Of a stretch of 64,000 nt of DNA, positions 44,232 through 54,159 are shown piece by piece (the first letter of the stretch is position 1; each line of letters starts with the position of its first letter). The stretch is from Muscardinus avellanarius. Its lineage: Eukaryota > Chordata > Mammalia > Rodentia > Gliridae. Both the position numbers and the translations under genes were made by a program. The notes under the pieces were generated by a model. It did no database searches, was not told where the DNA came from, and worked only from the letters and a program-made list of their open reading frames with translations. Location: NCBI GenBank assembly GCA_963383645.1, contig OY726560.1, forward strand, positions 147,937,052 through 148,001,051, written 5' to 3'.

Positions 44232-44475
44232 AGCCGGGCATGGTGGCACCCGCTTGTAATACCTGCACTTGGGAGGTGGAGACAGGAGGATCACGCAGGT
44301 TTGAAGCCAGCCACACTGGCTTAAGAGACCCTCTTTCCAAATAAAAAAATATATAAAATAGGTCAGGGAGTGTAGCCCGGAGGTAGAAGGGCTTCTAAGA
44401 ACGCCAGTACCACCAAAAAAAAAAAAAAAAAAAAGAAAGAAAGAAAGAAAAGAAGAGAAAAGAAAAGAAAAGAAC
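44232..44475 (+). repeat. B1-dID-type SINE, subfamily A, with expanded tail
   Basis: 'agccgggcatggtggcaccc' to 'acgccagtaccaccaaaaaa', then A-run, GAAA and AAAAG repeats. A 14-bp duplication AGAACCCAGGGCCT is at 44218-44231 and 44476-44489. Confidence 0.95.
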
Positions 44476-44649
44476 AGAACCCAGGGCCTCCCACCTGAAC
44501 TGCTAGTTTATGACCTTTCTATATTTTCACATCAAGGTTTTGGTCATATTCCCCTTAGGTTAGAAAATTTCTTCATGTGGCAAATGTTTAATTCCAGAAT
44601 ATCATTTGCCTTTTGACTTAGAGTAATTTTTGCTATGAAGAAGTTTTCT

Positions 44650-44755
44650 GAGACAGGGTTTTATTATTTTGCCTTTGCTAGCCTTGAATTCACAATTCTT
44701 CTGCTTCAGCCTCCCAAGTAGCTCGATTTCAGGTATGTAGCGCTGTACCTGGCTG
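44650..44755 (-). repeat. 7SL-derived monomer (B1-like), old
   Basis: 'gagacagggttttattattt' to 'gctgtacctggct' on + is the reverse complement of a single B1-type unit. Confidence 0.7.
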
Positions 44756-45208
44756 TTAGTCATTTTTTAAACATAGTTGAATTTTAAAATCTTTCTTTTA
44801 TTTTATGTATATTTTAAGCCATAGTTTAAAACTATTTATCCATATTCAATGAATAAAGAAATTTACTTATGCTTTCATTTTGTCCTCCTTTGGTTTCACT
44901 TTTCATATTTAAATATTTCATCCATTTAGAGCATATACATTGTGAAATATAGATCCAGTTTTATCTTTGATATTCATTTATATGCATTTGTGTCCTAAAA
45001 CTTTTAAAAAGTCTTTTTCTTCCAGTGTTTTGAGGGACCCCCTTTCTCACATTCTAAATGTCTTTTGTACTTAAGTCTATGTCTTCTGTGTGTCTTACTG
45101 CTCTATTTATACACCAGTATTGTGCTATTTTAATTACCAAAGGTTAATAGTATGTAGTACGACAACATCTGGTAGGGCTAGTCACCCTGCTTTGTTTTCC
45201 CTTTTCAG

Positions 45209-45262
45209 GTGCATGCGTGCGTGCGTGCGTGCGTGCGTGCGTGTGTGTGTGTGTGTGTGTTT
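45209..45262 (+). repeat. (GCGT)n-(GT)n compound microsatellite
   Basis: About seven GCGT units followed by about ten GT units, inside old L1 sequence. Confidence 0.95.
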
Positions 45263-45949
45263 GTGTGAAGTAAAGCATTTAAGAGCTTTCTTGATTGTTT
45301 ATTTTGTTTTCTGTATGAACTTAAGGATCAATTTGTCTAGCACCAGGGGGGAAAAACTTATTAGTATTTTTGTTGGGATCACATTGAGTTGATTTAACTT
45401 GGAATAATTAACATTTTTATGATGTTCTATCTGAGGATAAAGTACTGTAGTTATTATTGATGACAATAAAGCCTACTTACTTTTGTATGCTAATTTTATA
45501 TTTTGCCACCTTACTAAATTATCTTACTTTTTGAGTGTACTTTCTCATTGATTCTCCAGGCATATTGTCACATCACCTGAAAACTGAAGTAGTTTTATTA
45601 CTACTCTCAAATTCTTATGCCTCTAGTCATTTTCTCTAGATTAATTTTGGTGAGTTAATCCAGCAAAATATGAAAAACAGGTAGAGGCAATGAACATCAT
45701 TATTCCTGAAGGAATTGCCTCTAGTGTTTCCCTAGCAAATGTGACATACACATACATTAGTATAAAATACTTCTAATAGTTATTCATATTTATATTATAC
45801 TAAATTTATATTTATAGTATTAATATATCTATATGTTTAAAATAGTTTATATATATATATTTAGGACTGATGTTTTAATTGTGCAAAAAATCCATTAATT
45901 TTAACTTTTACTGGTAATTTTCATCAAGGATCTATTTTTAATATATACA

Positions 45950-46171
45950 TATACATATATATATATATATATATATTTTTTTTTTTTGGTGGTACTGGGG
46001 TTCCTAGAAGCCCTTCTACCTCCGGACTAAACTCCCAGACCTATTTTTACATTTTTATTTGGAAACAGGGTCTCCTAAGCCAGCGCACGCGGCTGGCTTC
46101 GAACCTGCGCGATCCTCCTGTCTCTGCCTCCCAAGTGCGGGGATTACAAGCGTGCGCCACCATGCCCGGAT
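45950..46171 (-). repeat. (AT)n plus B1-dID-type SINE, subfamily A
   Basis: An AT run and poly-T, then 'ggtggtactggggttcctag' through 'gccaccatgcccgga'. ATTTTTAATAT flanks both sides. Confidence 0.93.
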
Positions 46172-46520
46172 TATTTTTAATATTTTAAAGGTGGGAAATA
46201 GTAGTGTGATCAGTTATGTTAATATTAATATTGAACTACACATTCATTCCTGAAATAAATCCTAATTGATCATCCTGGATTCTCTTTCTAATGTGGTATT
46301 GGTTTGGTATTTTGCCAGTATTTTATTTATAACTTTTGGCATGGGTATATATCAGTGTTATATTTGCTTCAGGAAGAAAGGTAACTGTTTTCTTCATTTT
46401 TATACTCACCCAGTTTATATCATTTTGGAATTATCTAGTTTCTAAATGTAGTTTTTGTTTTTTGTTCATAATATAGTTCTTAAAATTTTTCTCCATAGAA
46501 AAATAAAACAATCTCTTTTT

Positions 46521-47077
46521 TTTCATTCAGATATGGTACCTGTGTGAAAAAATAGACAACTTGGAAGGGCTTTAACCTTTAAAGACATCAAGAAATGGAA
46601 ATTAAGGGCTCTAGAGAGACAAAGGTCATTAAATAAGAAAAACATACAAGCACCCCACACACACACCCAACGCTAAGAGAGCTTTTGTCTTAAAAACTCT
46701 CCGTTTCTGCAGCAGGGCCTGCTCTGGCCTGTGAGGCCCAGCCTGCTCTCACTACTCCACTCTTGCTCGCTGGGGCTGGACCGTCCACTTGCCTGGGCCC
46801 CTTTTCCTTTCTCCTCCCTTCCATTTAATTGCTGCTTAATTCCCTCCCATTGGTGCAGGATTCACAGCAGGTTGTAGATGTTCATTTCCCTGCTTAAATG
46901 TAATTTCAAGTTTGCAATATTTTCTGTTTCCTAGTTAGCTTGTCTGTATGGTTTATGGGAGATTTGCTGAGAGGTTTTTTTTTTTTTTTTTTCCAATTTA
47001 GGTGATGGTTGTCATCTTACAGGAACCTGGACAACCAACTTTCTTTCCCACCCCCCCTCTTTCTCCCCCCCTCTCTC
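46521..47077. other. Intronic stretch with GC-richer core, unassigned
   Basis: The core at 46690-46860 is G+C rich with homeodomain-like TTAATT sites and a CCATTGG. No frame, no named repeat. A T-run and C-rich tract lie at 46976-47075. Confidence 0.4.
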
Positions 47078-47290
47078 TGGCTTATTGAAGTATAATTGGC
47101 ATATAGTAAATCGGTATCCCTTTTTAGGATACAGATTTGAGGCTTGCAAAACAAAATCAGTCATGTAATCACCACCACACCCTAAAAGTTTTTTCTTGCC
47201 CATTTATAGTCAATGCCTGCAGTCTACCCACACCATTGGTCTATTTTCTTTTCCTAGTTGTGCCTTTTCTAATATGTCAGGTAGGTGTAA
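47078..47290 (-). mobile_element. Ancient L1M-type 3' fragment
   Basis: 'cttattgaagtataattggcatatagtaaat', 'gtaatcaccaccacacccta' and 'tcttgcccatttatagtcaa' follow an old L1 3' region; its orientation is uncertain. Confidence 0.5.
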
Positions 47291-47431
47291 TGAAAACTGT
47301 AAAGTCTAGCTAATGCACTTGAGATTCATCGTACTGTTTCATATGCCAGGGATAATGGCAGAGAGTTTTACAAAAATAATGAAATACTTCAAAGCACAGA
47401 TGGTCTCAGAGAACACCAAATAGCATTTTTT

Positions 47432-47619
47432 TAGGGGGGCAGGGGATGGAACCTAGGCACGTTGTACCTCCGAGTTATACCCCCTGCCCTATTTTTTATT
47501 CTTTATTATTTATTTTAAGAGAGGTTCTCACTAAGTAGCTGAGGCTGTCCGCAAACCGCAGTCCTCCAGTCTCAGCCTCCCGAATGCTGGGATTACAAGC
47601 CTGGGCCACCATACCCAGC
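47432..47619 (-). repeat. B1-dID-type SINE, subfamily B, shortened
   Basis: 'ggggcaggggatggaaccta' through 'gccaccatacccagct'. TAGCATTTTTT occurs before it (47421) and after it (47620). Confidence 0.9.
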
Positions 47620-47629
47620 TAGCATTTTT

Positions 47630-47820
47630 TTTTTTTTGGGTGGTACTGGGGTTCCTGGAAACCCTTCTACCTCCAGGCTATACTCCCAAACCTATGTTTT
47701 ATATTTTTATATGGAAACAGGGTCTCTTAAGCCAGCGAGGTTGGCTTCGAACCTGCGTGATCCTCCTGTCTCCACCTCTCAAGCGCGGGGATTAAAAGCG
47801 TGCGCCACCACGCCTGGCTT
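47630..47820 (-). repeat. B1-dID-type SINE, subfamily A
   Basis: Directly adjacent to the previous SINE. 'ggtggtactggggttcctgg' through 'gccaccacgcctggct', near consensus. Confidence 0.94.
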
Positions 47821-47879
47821 ATTTTAAAAAGGTAAACTATACACATCATATTCAAACCTCTCAAAAGCAAATATAAAGC

Positions 47880-48880
47880 TAAAAATCAAAAAGAAAGAGA
47901 GCAAGTTGACTTGTCATTAAATTATACAAGTCTCGGTATGTTTCCCTTCACATCCCATCCTCTGTATACAATAATGATGTTGGTAGTGATAACTTCACAC
48001 ATATCATAATTTGAACTCTGTTTCATCCTGATTTTCCTCTCAATTTCTTCCCTTCCTTCCACTGTTCCACTGGTCACTCTCCTCAATTATCTAGAATCTC
48101 TTACCTTCTTCTTTTCCCTCTAGCTTCTGCATATGAGAGAAAATATTGAACTGAACTTTCTGAGACAGACTTATCATGATATTCTCTGATTCCATCCATC
48201 TCTCTGCAAATGACATAATTTTGTTGTTCTCTATGACTGAGAAAAATTTCATTGTGTATATATACCCTATTTATCTGTTGATGAACACCTAGTGGTTCCA
48301 TAATTTGGCTATATTTAGACAAATAAAAGTTGATTGAATTTTTTGCCAACAGACTATACTACAAAAAAAGGCTGCTACGTTTTTCATAAAGAAGGATTGG
48401 ATGCCAAATAGAACTTTGGACCTTATATTTCCCTGATCACTAATGTAATTGAACACCAATTCATGTTTCTGTTAGTCATTAGAAAACTTGTTTTGCATTA
48501 TCTGTTAAAAATTGGATTTTTGTTTGTTCCTGTTTTGTATTGTATTGTCTTTTTCTTATAGATGTGTAGTTCTTTATGTATTATGATATAATCTGTTATT
48601 CTCATCTCTACTGACTTTACTTATACTGGATTTTCTAGTTCTATGCTTTGTGATTTTTTTATTATAAACTCATTGTTGATTCTCAGTGTATGGACGATGT
48701 GTGGGTCTAAATATATTAGGGTTTCCTATAGAGGGGATTTCCTTTTGCTGTTGTTGGTATCTATGGGAAATTGTTGGTCTTAAGTGCTTGAGGATCGGGT
48801 TCAGCACAGGTTCACGTTGATCTGTACTTTTCATCTAATTGTCAGTCTGTGATCATTAAGGTTTATGAGAGTAATGTTAC
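47880..48880 (-). mobile_element. Old L1 3' end and ORF2 fragment
   Basis: 'ttgttgttctctatgactga', 'aaatttcattgtgtatatat', 'ctgttgatgaacacctagtg' and later ORF2-like antisense text. The 82-residue frame at 48101-48349 is an L1 remnant. Confidence 0.7.
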
Positions 48881-49029
48881 TTTTCCTGTCTGCTCTCAGG
48901 GCAGCTTCACACTCCTAGCTACCCATTTTAAGTCTTAGTGTTCTGCCTTTTTAATTTTTTGGTAGAAATGGAAGATGACATCTTCACTATTTTCCACACT
49001 AAATATAGGCATAAAATAGATTTTGGGTT

Positions 49030-49196
49030 TTTTTTTTTTTTGGTACTGGGGATGAACCCAGAGGCATTCTACCTCCAAGTTACACGACCAGTCCTATTTT
49101 TTACTCTTTATTTTAAAACAGAGTCTCATTAAGTTGTAGAGGGCTTCGCTAAGTAGCTGAGTACTGGGGTTACAAGTGAGTGCCACCGCACCTAGC
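49030..49196 (-). repeat. B1-dID-type SINE with internal deletion
   Basis: Poly-T, 'ggtactggggatgaacccag' to 'accgcacctagct', missing part of the head. Confidence 0.9.
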
Positions 49197-49204
49197 TTTG
49201 AAAT

Positions 49205-49704
49205 AATTTTTCTTAAAAAATTCAAATTATTTGAAAACAATTGGGGAAGAACATGAATGTTTAATTTTCTTAAAACATTTTAATTACACATGCATTTTAT
49301 AAAGTTAATTTTAGAGCAATGTGAAATATCACAATTTTTTATTCTTGAAAAATTTTTAGATTTAGAGATGCTAAATAATTTAAACAAGTTTATTTAGTTT
49401 GTTAGTGGCCAGGACTAAAACAGGTTATCTGATACAGTACTATGTTTTTCCTACTAAACCATGTTATTCTTATCAAAAGACCAATAAATGTTTATAACTT
49501 ATTTTCTAACATTATTTTCTTTATCTGAATTTTTCCTCAAACTTTATAAAGTCTTCAAAGAATTACAGAGAATTAAAATTTGTAACTTCTTTACTTTTGA
49601 CTTGAAATTCTGATTTTTGAGCTATAAACCCATCACTGTATATACAATAAAAATTATTATATATCAGTTCAGTGTTCAATTCATTGAATGATTTTTTTAA
49701 ACAG
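49205..49704. other. Intron end before CCDC172 penultimate exon
   Basis: AT-rich, no repeat recognised. It ends in ATTTTTTTAAACAG. Confidence 0.4.
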
Positions 49705-49792
49705 ACTAAAAAAAGAATTAGAAGTTCATAAGGAAGATGACTTGGAAAGTATTTATGAAGCTCTCCAATCAGAAGTAGAATTTTTGGAGTCG
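49705..49792 (+). CDS. CCDC172: CCDC172 penultimate exon
   Basis: It completes an Arg codon (AG from the previous exon plus A) and encodes [20 protein letters not shown] continuing to EVEFLES, 29 further residues. The donor GTAAGC is at 49793 (phase 0). Acidic, leucine-spaced sequence continues the coiled coil towards the C-terminus. The following intron is only 995 bases and contains one sense-strand SINE close to the last exon. Confidence 0.93.
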
Positions 49793-50534
49793 GTAAGCCA
49801 TCACTGCTTATTTAACTTCTGTTTTGCATCATTCTACCAGTGGTAAGAATGTTTTTTCTGAATTACATATGTTTGGAGTAGTTTTTACCCCTCTGAAAAA
49901 CCTAATAAACAACAATGAATAAAACTAAAGACAGAATATAAATCTGTAAAGTATTTTGAGTTCCCAGAGAATTAGGTACCACATGAAGCAAGTTTTAGTC
50001 AAATAGAAGATTATAGTTTCAAACTAAGTTTTTCAGTCTGACCTCACATATCCATGACTGAAACTATCCTGTTATTAGAGGATTATGCACTAAAGAAGTT
50101 TAATAATCATAATGCTTAAAAGCATCTTGTTTTTGATAGGCATACATTATGTTTTATTTGATCCTGAAACTTTGTTACAGATTTTTATGATCTAAAAAAA
50201 TAGATTTAATTATTGGAAGCTTATTTTCAGATTGTGTGGGAGCACTTTAAATTACTTTAACTGCTTACTTTGGTTGTTTATAAATGCCATGCTGTATTTT
50301 AATACAAGACATGCATAGCTTTAAAGTATGTTTAAATATAGTTTTAATTTGATACATTACATTTTGTTTCATGTTTATTTTCTGTAAACATTTTATGTTC
50401 AAAAATGTTTCACTTAGGTTTAGAGTTATATTTTCGATAAAACCTTTTGAAAACACCATTTAGAAATGCCCAGAGTTATCCCTGTGCTAAATTTAAGTAA
50501 ATTTTATGTGATTCCTTTATTAAGAATTTAGGTT

Positions 50535-50742
50535 GAGGCCAGGTGTGGTGGTATGTACCTCTAACCCCAGCTATTTATGAGGCTGAAGCAGGAAGATCAC
50601 AAGTTTGAAATCAGTCTGGGCAACTTAATGAGATTCTATCTCAAAATAGTTTAAAGGACTGAGATGTAGGGTAGCTCATGAGAGAGTGCTTGAGAAGCAT
50701 GCATGAGGCCTTGGGTTCAATCTCCAGTGTTGGGGGAAAAAG
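50535..50742 (+). repeat. Older B1-dID-type SINE next to the last CCDC172 exon
   Basis: 'gccaggtgtggtggtatgta' head and a near-canonical ID tail ('gtgcttgagaagcatgcatg', 'ggttcaatctccagt'). It ends 46 bases before the exon at 50788. Confidence 0.85.
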
Positions 50743-50787
50743 AATTTGATTTTCTTTATGAATACTCATTGTATGTTTACTTTTCAG

Positions 50788-50823
50788 ACATTGGCACAGA
50801 AAGATCTTCAGGAAAACAAATAA
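50788..50823 (+). CDS. CCDC172: CCDC172 last coding exon portion
   Basis: It encodes the C-terminus TLAQKDLQENK followed by TAA at 50821-50823. The acceptor is a pyrimidine run ending in TTTTCAG (50781-50787). The C-terminal LAQKDLQE matches the CCDC172 end as I remember it. The total coding length of the six exons (612 bases including the stop) is an exact multiple of three, with phases 0, 0, 1, 1, 2, 0 at successive exon starts. This supports all boundaries together. Confidence 0.93.
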   Translation, partial: TLAQKDLQENK

Positions 50824-52228
50824 CTTTTCAAGAGTGATGAGCCATCTGAGACTTGGTCAGGGCATTTTAGAATCAAATTGTTGCGGCAGATGCATGATTA
50901 GTAACCTAACCATGATGCTTGTGCCAAACCTGAGGACCAGAATATTCATCGGTTGGTACCTAGAACTAGTTCGTTAACACATAAAGTAATCTTTGTGTTG
51001 TCAGTCAGTGGACCTCTAAGGGCTTTTGTGTAGTCTGGTTTCTAAAGGAAGAGAAAGAGGTAGATGCTGTGTTTCCACACCCCTTGCATGCCCTGCCCTT
51101 AGCTATCTCTCCTTTCTGGCCTGTTGTTTTCATTCTTTATTCTCACTTAACCTCGGGTCCAGCCAAGCACACATAAGAAGGAATGCTCAGCTTACCGCCT
51201 CAATTTTGTTGGTGCCATTTCCACCCAAAAAGGTGATTGCTTTTATTTTAATCCTTCTCCAATCATAAGATGTCTGTTGACAGAGTCCTCTGAGGCTATT
51301 CATCTTGTAAAAGCCACTTTTTTCCATTTTCTCTGTGTATCTGTAGAGTTAAAAGTCCGGGGCACCTGCAGCCATTTCTTAGCAATTTGTGCCTGCCAGT
51401 TTTCTTCCTAATGCCAGTGTTGCTTAGGATGAAGATAAGTTATCCACTTGGGGAGAGACATAATCACCTTATGGCCATCAGGATTCGTTTTCACTGGCAG
51501 CCTGAAACATTGCAACAGAACACTGTACTTAGGGTTGGATCAAACTTAGTATTACCACCAAGTTTCCAGCATCACTTATTTTTCTACTGTCAGTACTCCT
51601 GACTAGCTAGAAAGGTTCATTTTCACTGGTGTCTAAAACTGTGTTGAAACTATTTAACAAGGCCCTGGTTCGGGGCAGGTAGGTCAAGGGAACCAAACTT
51701 GCTTAGGGAGATGTGCTAATGTTAGGTCCATGTTCCCTTTCTTATTGTTGTGTTAGTGTAACACCAAATATGAAATGTTCACAAATGCCTTGGATCTACT
51801 CATGTTAAGGTGTAGAGGGCTTAGAACTAGTTTCGAGACAGTTCTTATTTCAATACCAAGTTTTTGTATTTGATGTTTTACACTCTTATATTTTAAAAAT
51901 TAATAAACTTAAAACACTCACTTTTGGGATATATACCAATTGCTATTGGTTTAAATAATTTGCATCTCCAGAAGTAATTTCTATTTTTATTTTCTAAATA
52001 TTTAATTATTTTTTGCTTAAGAAAAATTAATTCTGCGAGAGAATTATAATCTATTTTATATGCAAATATAGAATGGAAAATGGTTATTGGGATTGGTCAT
52101 GACTTAAGTTCTGTCTTATTTTAGCTCATTTGTTTACCCATATCCTGTCTCATGCATATTATTATATGTATGTCATATTATTAATATGCAGAATGAGTTT
52201 ACAAATAAAGCTCTTTTCACTTGCCAGT
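50824..52228 (+). other. CCDC172: CCDC172 3' UTR (predicted)
   Basis: Repeat-free sequence of about 1.4 kb after the stop codon. AATAAA signals occur at 51902-51907 and 52204-52209; the second is followed by a T/G-rich stretch (52227-52250), so it is the likelier main polyadenylation site. The end is inferred, not shown. Confidence 0.6.
52204..52209 (+). terminator. CCDC172: Candidate CCDC172 polyadenylation signal AATAAA
   Basis: Canonical hexamer with a downstream T/G-rich element within 20-45 bases. An alternative lies at 51902-51907. Confidence 0.55.
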
Positions 52229-52739
52229 AGTTTTTGTTCGTTTTGGTTTTGTAGCTAAAATATTAATGTGAACAAGAGATCTGCTGCCTATTTATATAGC
52301 TCACGTGCAGTGTCATATATGCACAATAAGCCTACTGATGTTACTGATCTTTCACATGTATGCCACATAGAATATGTAGAGTTAATATTTAGTAATAGGG
52401 TCAGGATTTATATAAATTGAATTTGAAAAAAGCTAAGGATTTAGTATTTTTATTATTTCAAAATGATTAAAGTACAAATTTTATGATTTAAATGAATTTT
52501 CATTCATGATTACCGTAGCACTGCATGGTGGAGTAATACAAGTAATACAAAGAACTACCTATGTGATACCAATCAGAATAACAAAGACTCTTACAATTGA
52601 TGTGAGTAAAGGAACAAATTCTCTGAAGCAATAGAAACATAACAACCAGTAGGAATCACAATGTACAAAGCTCAACTCTACTGTTGATATAAAATAGCAG
52701 TGTCTTAGGTCTGGTTTCAGGTTTTTTTTTTTAAGGTAG

Positions 52740-54155
52740 ATCAAAGACTGTATTAGAAATTTAGACTATAAGCTTTGCAATTACTAGAAGAAAACATAGG
52801 ATCAACTCTCAACCTAGAAGCACTGGTAAAGACTTCCTCAATAAGATCCTTAAAGCTCAGGAAATAAAACTAATAATTAATAAATGGGATGGCGTCAAAA
52901 AGCTTTTGTGCAGCAAAGGAAACAATCAGGAGTCTTAAAGAGAGAGCCGACTGGGAGAAAATCTTTGCCAGCTAATCTTCTGGTAGAGGACTAATATCTA
53001 GAATATATAAAGAACTCAGAAATGCCCAACACTAAAAAATGCCCCAAATGGGAAATTGATATGAATAGACAGTTCTCAAAAGAAGAAAATCAAATAGACA
53101 ATACACATATAAAAAAGAAAATTTTCGACATCATTAGCAGTTAGAGAAATGCAAATCAAAACTACACTGAGATTTCATCTAATTTCAGTTATAATGGCAA
53201 TCATCAGGAATACAAATAATAATAAATATTGATGAGGATATGGGAAACAGGAAATCATATATATTGTTTGTGGAATTTTAAAGTAGTATAACCACTATAG
53301 AGATGAGTATGAAGTTTCTTCAAAAGACTAGGAATGGAGCTGGGCATGGTGGCGAACACTTGTAATCCCAGCATTCGGGAGGCTGAGACAGGAGATTGGG
53401 GTTCTCGGCCAGCCTCAGCTACTTAGTGAGGTGCTTTGCAACTCAGTGAAATGCTGTTTCAAAATAAAGAATAAAAAATAGGGCTGGAGATGAAGCTTGG
53501 AGGTAGAATACCCATTTGTTTTATCCCCAGTACCGCAAAAAAAAGAAAAAAGAAAAAAGACTGAGAATGGAACTGCCATATAACCCAGCTGTCCCACTCT
53601 GTATTGTTCCAAAGGCATTAGTCAAAATACTCTAATGATGCATGCATATCCATGTCTATAGTCACACAATTCACAACAGCTACACTGGGACCCATCTAGG
53701 TGTCTGTCAGCAGATGAATGGATGAAGAAAACATGGTGTATATAGACACAATACAGTTTTACTCAGCCATAAAGAAGAAGAAAACTGTCATTTGCAGGAA
53801 AATGGATGGAACTAGAGAATATTGTGCCTCGTAGGATGATCTAGTCTCAGAAAATTAAAGGCCGAATATTTTCTCTCATATGTGGAAATTAGGAAACAGG
53901 AAACATCAGATAAATGAGAGAGACAAGTAGAGCAGTGGGAGGGGACTGAGTGAGGGGGTGGTAAAGGGGAGAGGAGAGTGGGAGGGCACTTTACAAATGC
54001 TGTTCCTTGTGTGACGGCCACTAGTATGGACGGGGTGGGCTGCAGGTGGGACCTGAAGGGAAACACTCCGAGCTGTGTGCATGTTTGTATCCCTTTGAAC
54101 CTCACTATGATGTATAATTACAGTGTAACAGTAAAAGTGTATATAAAAAAGAAAG
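52740..54155 (+). mobile_element. 5'-truncated L1 ORF2 and 3' UTR, interrupted by SINE
   Basis: Sense ORF2 text: 'agaagaaaacataggatcaa', 'gcttttgtgcagcaaaggaaacaatca', 'aatcaaatagacaatacaca' and 'gagaaatgcaaatcaaaact'. After the SINE come 'ggaactgccatataacccagctgt' and 'tttactcagccataaagaag', then a polypurine 3' UTR and the terminus 'cactatgatgtataattaca'. Frames are broken. Confidence 0.88.
53337..53556 (+). repeat. B1-dID-type SINE, subfamily B, inside L1
   Basis: 'gagctgggcatggtggcgaa' to 'atccccagtaccgcaaaaaa'. AAAGACT/AAAGACTG with 'agaatgga' on both sides marks the insertion. Confidence 0.93.
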
Positions 54156-54159
54156 TTAA

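Larger units (their letters stand above)
44780..46520 (-). mobile_element. Old L1 ORF2 fragment with nested SINE
   Basis: Antisense order: 'tgttgggatcacattgagtt', 'atattttgccaccttactaa', 'cattcctgaaataaatcctaattgatcat' and 'attttgccagtattttattt'. Frames destroyed. Confidence 0.72.
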
